DNA of 64,000 nt, from NCBI RefSeq assembly GCF_014649755.1, contig NZ_BMTQ01000004.1, forward strand, positions 62,001-126,000. The letters run 5' to 3'. Source of the stretch: Streptomyces litmocidini. Its GTDB lineage: Bacteria; Actinomycetota; Actinomycetes; Streptomycetales; Streptomycetaceae. The first letter of the stretch is position 1. Each line of letters starts with the position of its first letter. Both the position numbers and the translations under genes were made by a program. This document shows, in pieces, positions 37,946 through 44,762 of this stretch. The notes under the pieces were generated by a model, which was not told the origin of the DNA, did no database searches, and saw only the letters and a list, made by a program, of their open reading frames with translations.

Positions 37946-38272
37946 ATGGACCGAGACGCCCTGTAATCCGCACTGTCCCAGGACGACAGTGCCTCTGCCC
38001 GCGCAACCCTGGCCGAGCTGAAGGCAGGCGCGGACTTCGAGGTCTTCCTGAACCAAACGGCCTCTGCGCGACAGCTCTGGGACATCTGGTCGTGGCGGCA
38101 CGAAGTCATGCTCGACACGGGCGTCACACCTCGGCCCGGACTGGCCGAAGCCGTCGCCGGACTCCAAGCCGCAGGAACCGCTCGGGTCTACATGGCGACC
38201 GTCACCGGAACACGGAGACGCTTCACCCTCTTCCTATCGGAAGATCTCACCCAGTGCGTCACCTGCTGGTGA
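37946..38272 (+). pseudogene. Passenger gene of the IS element, early nonsense codon
   Basis: A 108-codon frame from ATG 37946 to TGA 38272. Codon 7 is TAA (37964-37966); after it the text is well-formed protein: LAELKAGADFEVFLNQTASA, RQLWDIWSWRHEVMLD and RRRFTLFLSEDL. The family is unknown to me. It lies wholly inside the inverted repeats, downstream of the transposase. A restart after the stop codon is possible but no ribosome site is evident. Confidence 0.55.
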
Positions 38273-38446
38273 CAACACCTCATTGCGTTAGGGCCTCTTA
38301 GCTGGGCAAGGGGATGGGTGTGTTGCTACCCGCTTTGCCAGGCCACGAATAAGCCGCGAGCAACGAACCTGTGCCGCACGGTCAGCGACAGCTGCTTCGT
38401 AGGCCCGAATCGGGGCGCTGTCGCCGCGCGGTCTGGGACAACGGCC

Positions 38447-38677
38447 CTACAGCTTGATCATCTTGGCGTACGGGCTCAAGATCCGCTCTCGCGCCGAGCC
38501 GAAATCGACGAGCGTCGCGGTTCCGTCCTCGACGCCGATCACTCGGCCGAGTCCGTACACGTCGTGCGTGACCTGGTCACCCACCGCGAAGCGCTTCGGG
38601 GGCGGCGCGGTCGGGGCTTTGAAGGGGCTGCTCGGCAGATGACGCTTCGGCGCGGCTGGCTTTGTCATTGCGCCCAT
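38447..38677 (-). CDS. Small CarD/KOW-like conserved protein
   Basis: A 76-residue protein. The C-terminal half, RFAVGDQVTHDVYGLGRVIGV then VDFGSARERILSPYAKM, resembles the RNA-polymerase-interacting Tudor-like fold of CarD/TRCF-RID proteins and a small family common in Streptomyces. The function is unproven. Two starts are possible: ATG 38677 or ATG 38668, three codons later. Confidence 0.7.
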   Translation of the reverse strand: MGAMTKPAAPKRHLPSSPFKAPTAPPPKRFAVGDQVTHDVYGLGRVIGVEDGTATLVDFGSARERILSPYAKMIKL

Positions 38678-39192
38678 TATGCGCCCGCCGGGGTCCGACA
38701 GGACCGCCGTGCGCATCACCGTTCGGTCCCGATCCCCGCGCCTTCCGGATGGGCGACGGGGAAGGGCCGGAGAGGATCCAAACCGTCGACACCCGATCTG
38801 CAAGCTCGCCCGGGAGACGACGGCAGCGTCTCGCTCGCCGGCACGACTGCCGGACACGGACGCTCGCGTGCGCCCCCATCCGGCGTCGTTGATGTCAGCC
38901 GTGGATGTCAGAGACCTTCTGATCCGTAGCTCTAGCAAGATCGGTCACTTGAGGTCATACAGGCCGCCCGGAAGTCCCTGAGGGCCTGTACTGGGCGCTG
39001 CCGGTTGCTGGGGTTGCCGTACTTCGCTGCGGTACAGCAACTGCCCGAGGGTTCCGGAGATGTAGGGGCATCCGGCCGTTGATCCCGGCTCCGCCGAGAG
39101 GCCGTTCATCGCTCATACCAGCCTGAGGCCCTTACGCGTCAGAGCCTCCGGCCCGTATGTTCCCTCCTGACAGATACATGATAGGCGGGGGC
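38678..39192. other. Gap without a supported gene
   Basis: 515 nt. A weak tRNA-T-arm-like string lies near 38772-38808 (minus-strand GTCGACGGTTTGGATCC), too diverged to call. Short frames on both strands have no start signals. Confidence 0.35.
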
Positions 39193-39738
39193 ATGTCAGG
39201 ACAATTGTTCACCTTGATCGGTGTGCTCGTCGGCGCGGTTGCGTCGTACGTCGGTGGAGCCCTGATGGAGAGATCTCGGTGGCGGCGCCAACTTTCCACA
39301 CGGTGGGACGAACGTCGCCTGGAGTGCTATCTCCGGTTTGCCGACGCGGTCAAGAGGTTCACCTCGCTGGCAGGTCGTCTGGCTGCAGGCAAGGGACTCT
39401 TCGACCTGCCTCTGCCACTCGCCGGGGAGGCCGGCCTGGAGCTGCTGGCCGAAGCTGAGCTTGAGCGAGGCTACGCGTTCGAAGCCGTGCTCCTTATGGG
39501 AGACGCGGAATCCATCTCGGCAGCCAGATCGCTACAGCGGCACGCCTGGGTACTGGAACAGTTCGTTCGAGACATGCGCCCAGGCACGTCAGACGACTGG
39601 ATGAGGGCGTTCCGGGAGTTTCAGGAGAAGCGTGATGAGTTCTACATCGCCGCACGCAACAGCCTCGGCGTCCATGCAAAGTTCCGGCTGCGATCGGAAG
39701 ATCCAGCCGTCCTCAGCCCGGACGCCCGCCACTTGTAG
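39193..39738 (+). CDS. Membrane-tethered hypothetical protein
   Basis: A 181-residue protein with an N-terminal membrane helix (about 5-25, LIGVLVGAVASYVGGAL) and a helical cytoplasmic part with DERRLECYLRFADAVKRF, like the RREAY segment of the gene at 36074-36607. The function is unknown. ATG 39193 is chosen over 39157 because GGGGG lies just upstream and it puts the membrane helix at the extreme N-terminus. Confidence 0.68.
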   Translation: MSGQLFTLIGVLVGAVASYVGGALMERSRWRRQLSTRWDERRLECYLRFADAVKRFTSLAGRLAAGKGLFDLPLPLAGEAGLELLAEAELERGYAFEAVLLMGDAESISAARSLQRHAWVLEQFVRDMRPGTSDDWMRAFREFQEKRDEFYIAARNSLGVHAKFRLRSEDPAVLSPDARHL

Positions 39739-39919
39739 CCACGTCTGGCCCGCGAACAGCACTCTTTCCAACTGTGGTGGTGGGGTGGTGGGCTGCGCAC
39801 AGGGCCGTTCACCTGCGTTCATGGGCGGCTGGTCACCGGTGTTGGGAGCGCTGCACGTCCCGTCTGAACGGCCCTGAACGGGGCTGAATGAGACGGAAAC
39901 CGAGACGGCGCCCTTGATC

Positions 39920-40342
39920 CTAGAGCTGGCCTCGCCACCAGAGCGCGTCCAGGCTGTCAGCCGGGATGACCTTGACCCTTGCCAGAATCTTCTCATCGAG
40001 GGCCCGCACAAGGGCGCGCAACTCACGTGCGCTCTTCCTGGGCAGCGCGTGAAGCACGGCTTCGAGGTGCTCACGGAAGCCGGCGCCGTAGCACTCACAC
40101 TCAGGAATGCCGCAACCAGGACCCAAGAGTGGATCTACAAGTTGCCTGACGGGTCCATGGGCGTAGGCATGCCAGTGCCAGAACGCTTCCTCTGTGGCCT
40201 CGGGCCAGAAGCGGGTCCGCTCCAAGCGGCGCAGGTCGGCTATGCAACACCCCGAAAGGCGATCTATGAGCGGGTACCGTCGCTGCCGCAGGAGGCGGAT
40301 AGGGAGCTCGCCCCGGAGGGCTGAGGGGCGCCTACGCGGCAT
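39920..40342 (-). CDS. Conserved hypothetical protein, Cys/His-containing
   Basis: A 140-residue basic protein. It has a possible metal site: CGIPECECYG near residue 75 plus AFWHWHAYAHG near residue 53, so Cys and His residues could bind zinc. The C-terminal helix is SARELRALVRALDEKILARV. I recall similar proteins in Streptomyces but know of no function. AAGGGG precedes ATG 40342. It sits in the islet between the IS element and tRNA-Val. Confidence 0.6.
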   Translation of the reverse strand: MPRRRPSALRGELPIRLLRQRRYPLIDRLSGCCIADLRRLERTRFWPEATEEAFWHWHAYAHGPVRQLVDPLLGPGCGIPECECYGAGFREHLEAVLHALPRKSARELRALVRALDEKILARVKVIPADSLDALWWRGQL

Positions 40343-40453
40343 TGCCCCTTCGGTTGTCGGTCATGGGGGCAAGTTACAAAACCAGCTGTCAGGTGGCTAC
40401 CGCATATCCGGGGCGATGCCTATGGAGAGCATCCGCCCGATCAGCTCGCTCCC

Positions 40454-40605
40454 GACTCCCATCCCGTCTGCCGCCGACCCACACACCGTGGAGCAGGCGC
40501 GGTGCCGGGCGTCCAGGTGGAGCGCGCCACTGTACGAACGACCTGGACGCCCGGTGCCGTGTCTGCTCGGCTCTGCCTGGGTCGACGGCAGACGGGATGG
40601 GAGTC
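40454..40605. repeat. 152-bp imperfect inverted repeat
   Basis: Two 63-nt arms (40456-40518 and 40541-40603) are inverted copies with 52 of 63 positions matching, including perfect 18-bp outer ends starting CTCCCATCCCGTC and perfect 14-bp inner ends. Two more outer base pairs extend it. The 22-nt spacer has no notable feature. No gene crosses it credibly. Confidence 0.8.
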
Positions 40606-41176
40606 CCCACCGCCACACCCCACCGGCCGGCACCCGCCCACGGAGCCCCCGCCATCCCGGAGCCTGAGCGCCCCCGCCGGAGGCATCGTCTTGAGCCGCA
40701 CTTGCGTACCGCCTTGGCCACGTCGTGGGTTCGTCACCCATCAACCCGAGCCGTCAGGCGCGGGTCGGCGGCCGGGCTGGAGCGGGACGCAGACAGGAGC
40801 GCAGGCCCGGGCGACGGGCCGCGCGCGCCGCGCCGTGCGCGGCGGGTGCCTTGATGAAGTAGAGAAACTCTTACCGCACCGAGCCCTCAGGAGGTCGTTC
40901 GCTTGTGAGGCGTGCCCCGTGGGCGGCCTTCGTCGCCGTGAAGTCCAAATCACTGGCTTGCTACCGCTGTTTCCCCCGCGCCGTGTCGTGTCATGGTCAA
41001 GACCCTCGGACGCAGTCAGACGAGGTGGCTACGGGCGTCTGGCCCCATGTGGGCCGGAACACGGCGGTAGGAGGGGCGAGAGCCACGCAGATCGGCCGTC
41101 CGGGGATCCCGCCCGTATCTGCTCGCCGCCCTTGAGGTCAGATCTGGATGTCATGTGGCATTCCGGTGGCACGCAG
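40606..41176. other. Gap between the large palindrome and tRNA-Val terminator
   Basis: 571 nt with no supported gene. Open frames are Arg/Pro-rich; one extends across the tRNA as its antisense and is rejected. Confidence 0.4.
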
Positions 41177-41206
41177 AAGGCCCCGACCGTGATCGGTCGG
41201 GGCCTT
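41177..41206 (-). terminator. Terminator of tRNA-Val
   Basis: A perfect 13-bp stem, AAGGCCCCGACCG pairing with CGGTCGGGGCCTT around TGAT. It lies 5 nt beyond the tRNA CCA end in the direction of tRNA transcription. Confidence 0.85.
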
Positions 41207-41211
41207 CGTGC

Positions 41212-41286
41212 TGGTGGGCGCGGACGGTTTCGAACCGCCGACATCTGCTTTGTAAGAGCAGCGCTCTACCCCTGAGCTACGCACCC
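41212..41286 (-). tRNA. tRNA-Val (anticodon TAC), CCA encoded
   Basis: On the minus strand the acceptor GGGTGCG pairs with CGCGCCC, the D-stem is GCTC/GAGC, the anticodon stem-loop is CTGCT-CTTACAA-AGCAG (anticodon TAC) and the T-arm is GGCGG-TTCGAAA-CCGTC. The discriminator A is followed by genomic CCA (41214-41212). The gene flanks the accessory islet on its right side; its 3' half is repeated at 35774 and 34619. Confidence 0.95.
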
Positions 41287-41452
41287 GTGGAAGAGGCAAC
41301 AGCCTACATGGCCGGTGGGTGGGTGTCGCAAACGGATGGGGGCGGGGGGGGTAGCCCCACCCCCTGGACGGTGGGTCGCCGGATCGTGACGGGGGGTGGT
41401 GGGGTTCTACGGTCGGGGGATCGTCGGGGTCGCTTCTGGGGGAATGATCGTC

Positions 41453-42214
41453 ATGGCCGTAGGTCGCCCGTTCCGTGTGCTGCTCGCTTCCTGTGTCGCC
41501 GTGCTCCTGCTCGCGGGGTGCGGGAGCGGTGCCGATGTCGAGGGGGCGCCGGTGGAGCGGAAGACGTTCGCGTTCGACGGGGACGCGCTCACCGTCGATT
41601 CGGACGACTCCGAGCTGGTGATCACGGCCGCCGACGTCGACGGCGTGCGGGTGGAGCGGCAGGTCGACGGGTGGGTGTTCCTGGGGACCGGGCCCGAGGC
41701 GAGCTGGAAGCTGGTGGACGGGCGGCTCACCCTGCGGGTGGAGTGCGACGCGGTCGCCGCCTCCTGTTCGTCCGTGCACCGGATCCAGGTGCCCCGGGGT
41801 GTGGCCGTCAGCGTCGAGGACGACAACGGGGGCGTGACCGCCGAGGGGTTCGCCACGCCCCTGAAGGTGCGGTCCGACAACGGGGACGTGCGGGTGCGGA
41901 AGGCCGGCGGGGCGCTCGATCTCGGTGGGGGGAACGGTGATCTGGACGTCGAGGGGTCCGTCACCTCGGCCGAGGTCTCCGTGCGGTCCGGCAACGGGGA
42001 CGTGCGGATCGCCCTCGGGGCCGTTCCCCGCAAGGTCGACGTCGTCACCGACAACGGGGACGTGACCGTGACGGTGCCCGAGGCCGAGTACGCCGCCTCC
42101 GGTGCCAGTGACAACGGGGACGTCCGGATCGACGTGCCCCGTCGTGACGGCAGTGGGCACGTCGTGAGGCTGCGCAGCGACAACGGGGACGTCACCGTTC
42201 GTACGGTGAACTGA
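41453..42214 (+). CDS. DUF4097-like beta-helix lipoprotein with DNGDV repeats
   Basis: A 253-residue lipoprotein: signal peptide with lipobox LLLAGC (about 12-23), then a beta-rich domain with regularly spaced turns of the form SDNGDVRV, GNGDLDV and TDNGDVTV, at least six times from about residue 115 on. This is typical of the DUF4097/putative adhesin fold. The repeat is visible in DNA as GACAACGGGGACGT. ATG 41453 has GGGGG at about 9 nt; ATG 41444 is possible. The function is unknown, probably cell-surface. Confidence 0.82.
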   Translation: MAVGRPFRVLLASCVAVLLLAGCGSGADVEGAPVERKTFAFDGDALTVDSDDSELVITAADVDGVRVERQVDGWVFLGTGPEASWKLVDGRLTLRVECDAVAASCSSVHRIQVPRGVAVSVEDDNGGVTAEGFATPLKVRSDNGDVRVRKAGGALDLGGGNGDLDVEGSVTSAEVSVRSGNGDVRIALGAVPRKVDVVTDNGDVTVTVPEAEYAASGASDNGDVRIDVPRRDGSGHVVRLRSDNGDVTVRTVN

Positions 42215-42292
42215 CCGGGCCGTGTGTTCGTCCTTACCGGGTGGGAGAATGAACCGGACCGGGCACGGCGGACACAGCACGGGGAGTAGTAC

Positions 42293-43648
42293 GTGGCGGC
42301 GAGCGACGCTAGGGGCACATCGGCGCCCAGGGGTTCCTCCGCGTTCCGGCTGGCGGTCGCGTTGCCCCTGCTGGTGGGGGCGTTGTTGCCGCAGGCGTTC
42401 GCCGGGGGCGGGACGCGCCGCTGGTTCGGTGGGCGCGGGGAGGGGCAGCGGGCCGAGGCGCAGGCCGCCAAGGACGCCGCCGCGGCCGCCTTCTACGAGC
42501 TCGACACCGCCCAGCGCGGGCTGCGCATCTCCATCGAGACGATCACCGCCGTGGACGGCTCCCCGGAGGCGCTCCGCGCCGTCGAGGGGTTCGAGGCGCT
42601 CGGGCGGCGGATCGACGAGGTCAGTCAGGGCTACATCGGTGCTGTGGACGCGCACGATCTCGATCGGGACGAACTGGATGCCGCCACCGCCTCGCGCGCC
42701 CGTGCCGAGCTGAGCCGGGCCAAGGAGGAGCTCGACCGCGTCAAGGGCGAGTTGGACCGGTTCGAGGAGGGGCTCGCCCCGCTCCTCGGGCGTGCCGAGA
42801 CCCAGCTCGCCCGCCTCGCTCCCGCCGTCGAGCGGGCCCGGCAGGCGCTGCGCGGTGCGAGCGGCGCCCTGGACGCCGTACGGGAGGGTGGGCTGCGTGC
42901 CGACGACCTCGCCCTGCGGCTCGCTCAGCTCGGGCCCGAGCTGACCCGCCTCAACGAGGGCGCCGGGCGGCACGGTGTCGCCGAGACGCTCCAGCGCGCC
43001 GACCGGGTGCTGCGGGACGCCGAGGCCGTACGGGCCGAGGCCGGGCGGCTGCCCGAGCGGGCCGCCGAGATCGACAGGCGCCTGGTGTCGCTGCGTACCC
43101 GCACCGAGGCGCTCACCACCCGCGCGGGGGGCGTGGAGCCCGTCCTCTCCGAGCTGCGCCGGCGGTACTCGGCCGCCTGCTGGCAGGACCTCCAGCACGT
43201 GCCGGAGCAGGCCGTCGCGACCCTCCGGCAGGCCGGGGAGCGGCTCGTCGAGGCCGGACGGGCGCGGGCCGAGCAGCGCTGGCCCGACGCGACCTCGCTG
43301 CTCTCCACGGCCCGCGCGCTGCTCGACTCGACCGACGAGGCCGTCTCGGCCGCCGGTGACCGGCTGCGCCGTCTGGACGCCGTCGCGAAGGACCCGAAGG
43401 CGGAGACCGACCGGGCGCGGTTCGCGGTACGGGACGCCCAGCGGCTGGCGATGGCCGGGCGGAACACGCCCGATCCCCGCCACGCCCGGCCCCTCGACGA
43501 CGCCGTCGCCCGGCTCGACCGGGCCGTGGAGGGGCTGGAGGGGCGCCATCCGGATTACTGGCACTTCCTGACCGAGCTGGAGGCCGTCCGCGCGACCGCC
43601 GCGCGGGTCGTCGGACAGATCCGGGAGGAGCGGGGCTCCGGGCACTGA
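42293..43648 (+). CDS. Long coiled-coil protein, possibly membrane-anchored
   Basis: A 451-residue protein with one hydrophobic N-terminal segment (about 18-38, LAVALPLLVGALLPQAF) and a long Ala/Glu/Arg/Leu-rich helical region with heptad patterns (for example LSRAKEELDRVKGELDRF). I recall similar proteins in other Streptomyces without function. GTG 42293 has GGGGAG about 7 nt upstream. It is co-directional with the lipoprotein upstream and the FmdB gene downstream. Confidence 0.75.
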   Translation: MAASDARGTSAPRGSSAFRLAVALPLLVGALLPQAFAGGGTRRWFGGRGEGQRAEAQAAKDAAAAAFYELDTAQRGLRISIETITAVDGSPEALRAVEGFEALGRRIDEVSQGYIGAVDAHDLDRDELDAATASRARAELSRAKEELDRVKGELDRFEEGLAPLLGRAETQLARLAPAVERARQALRGASGALDAVREGGLRADDLALRLAQLGPELTRLNEGAGRHGVAETLQRADRVLRDAEAVRAEAGRLPERAAEIDRRLVSLRTRTEALTTRAGGVEPVLSELRRRYSAACWQDLQHVPEQAVATLRQAGERLVEAGRARAEQRWPDATSLLSTARALLDSTDEAVSAAGDRLRRLDAVAKDPKAETDRARFAVRDAQRLAMAGRNTPDPRHARPLDDAVARLDRAVEGLEGRHPDYWHFLTELEAVRATAARVVGQIREERGSGH

Positions 43649-43680
43649 TGGGGCGTGCCTCCCGCCGTTAGCCTGGTGCC

Positions 43681-43896
43681 ATGCCTCGTTACGAATACCG
43701 CTGCCGCACCTGCGACGACACCTTCGAGCTCAGCCGTCCCATGGCCGAGTCCTCCGCTCCCGCCGCCTGCCCCGCCGGGCACGACGACACCGTGAAGCTG
43801 CTGTCGGCCGTGGCCGTCGGCGGAAGCGCCACCGCCGCCCCCGCGCAGGGCGGGGGCGGCGGTGGCGGTTGCTGCGGTGGGGGCTGCTGCGGCTGA
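43681..43896 (+). CDS. FmdB-family zinc-ribbon protein
   Basis: A 71-residue protein. YEYRCRTCDDTFEL and later ACPAGHDD give the FmdB-type zinc ribbon (CxxC plus C and H). It ends in a Gly/Cys-rich tail GGGCCGGGCCG. Its role is unknown; relatives are called putative regulatory proteins. ATG 43681 is probably leaderless: TAGCCT ends 6 nt before it. Its stop is 2 nt from the converging HAD gene stop. Confidence 0.87.
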   Translation: MPRYEYRCRTCDDTFELSRPMAESSAPAACPAGHDDTVKLLSAVAVGGSATAAPAQGGGGGGGCCGGGCCG

Positions 43897-43898
43897 GC

Positions 43899-44762
43899 CT
43901 AAGCCGCTGCCGCCGCCCGGAAGCGGCGGAGGATCTCCTCCCCCGCCGCCACTCCGCGCTCCGCGAGGACGTCGAGGTGGGGTGCCGTCCAGTCGCTGTC
44001 GGCGAGTTCGCCGTGGCCCGGGCGCCAGGCCCGGTCGGCGGCGAGCAGCAGGTCGGCGTCGAGGAGGGAGTCCCCGGCGGCCAGGGTGAGCGTGGCGCCG
44101 GTGCGGCGGGCGACCTCGCGGACGGCCGCGCTCTTGGTGAGCGGCTTCGGCACGGCGTAGACCTTGCGGCCCTGGAGCGAGACGGTCCAGCCGCGGTCGC
44201 CCGCCCAGCCGCCGAAGCGGCCGAGCCAGTCCTCGGGGAGCCGCTCCCGCTCGACGACGAGGTAGGCGAAGAGGTCCTCGGCCACCCGGTGCTTGCGCAC
44301 CCAGGACAGGTCCGTGGTGGCGGTGAGGTAGGCGCGGATCTCGGAGAGCGGGGCGCATTCGTCGTCGAGCCTGCGCAGGACGGACTCGTGCCAGTCGCGG
44401 TCGGAGACGCCGTCGACGAGGATGTGCCCGCCGTTGGCGCAGATCGCGTACGCCGGTGCGGTGCCCGGGAGTTGGATGCGCTGGTACTGCTTGCGCGTCC
44501 GCGTCGTCGTCGGCACGAAGACCGTTTCGGCGGTCAGGCGCGCGAGGAGGTCGGCCGCGTCCTCCGTCATGTAGGAGAGCGGCTTGGACTCGTGGACCTC
44601 GACGCAGAGCAGCCGGGGCGCCTGGGCGTCGGGCATGCCGAGGGCGAGGGCCGCGGTCGAGTAGATGAGGGTGCGGTCGAGGTCGCTGGCGACCAGGGTC
44701 GTGGCCGGGGCAGGGCCCGTGCGCGCGCCCATGTCCCTGTCTGTGTTCGTGTCCGTGCTCAC
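43899..44762 (-). CDS. HAD-family phosphatase of the Ter stress module
   Basis: A 287-residue HAD hydrolase with motif I VASDLDRTLIYS, an internal THRNG-type SGNGG-like part seen as ICANGGHILVDG, the Lys in KVYAVPKPLTKSAA and motif IV LAAGDSLLDADLLL. This resembles C2-cap sugar phosphatases. It is known that such HADs accompany TerD/PRTase/TRSP genes in a predicted nucleotide-like biosynthetic module. GTG 44762 overlaps the upstream stop by 4 nt, so it is coupled to the PRTase gene. Confidence 0.85.
   Translation of the reverse strand: MSTDTNTDRDMGARTGPAPATTLVASDLDRTLIYSTAALALGMPDAQAPRLLCVEVHESKPLSYMTEDAADLLARLTAETVFVPTTTRTRKQYQRIQLPGTAPAYAICANGGHILVDGVSDRDWHESVLRRLDDECAPLSEIRAYLTATTDLSWVRKHRVAEDLFAYLVVERERLPEDWLGRFGGWAGDRGWTVSLQGRKVYAVPKPLTKSAAVREVARRTGATLTLAAGDSLLDADLLLAADRAWRPGHGELADSDWTAPHLDVLAERGVAAGEEILRRFRAAAAA

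Larger units (their letters stand above)
37017..38296 (+). mobile_element. IS5-family insertion element with passenger gene
   Basis: Imperfect terminal inverted repeats (37017-37035 and 38278-38296, 16 of 19 matching, core CCTAACRCAATGAGG) bound 1,280 bp. The sequence CTTAG directly abuts both ends (37012-37016 and 38297-38301), which fits a target-site duplication. Inside are a degenerate IS5-type transposase and a second, broken gene. It is probably no longer mobile on its own. Confidence 0.75.

Noticed and set aside
38772..38808. Further tRNA-like remnant (T-arm-like string)
   Set aside because: Similarity to tRNA-Val is too patchy to separate from chance.
40502..41275. Plus-strand open frame ending across the tRNA
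   Set aside because: Its C-terminus is the antisense of tRNA-Val and the rest is Arg/Pro-rich; no ribosome site.
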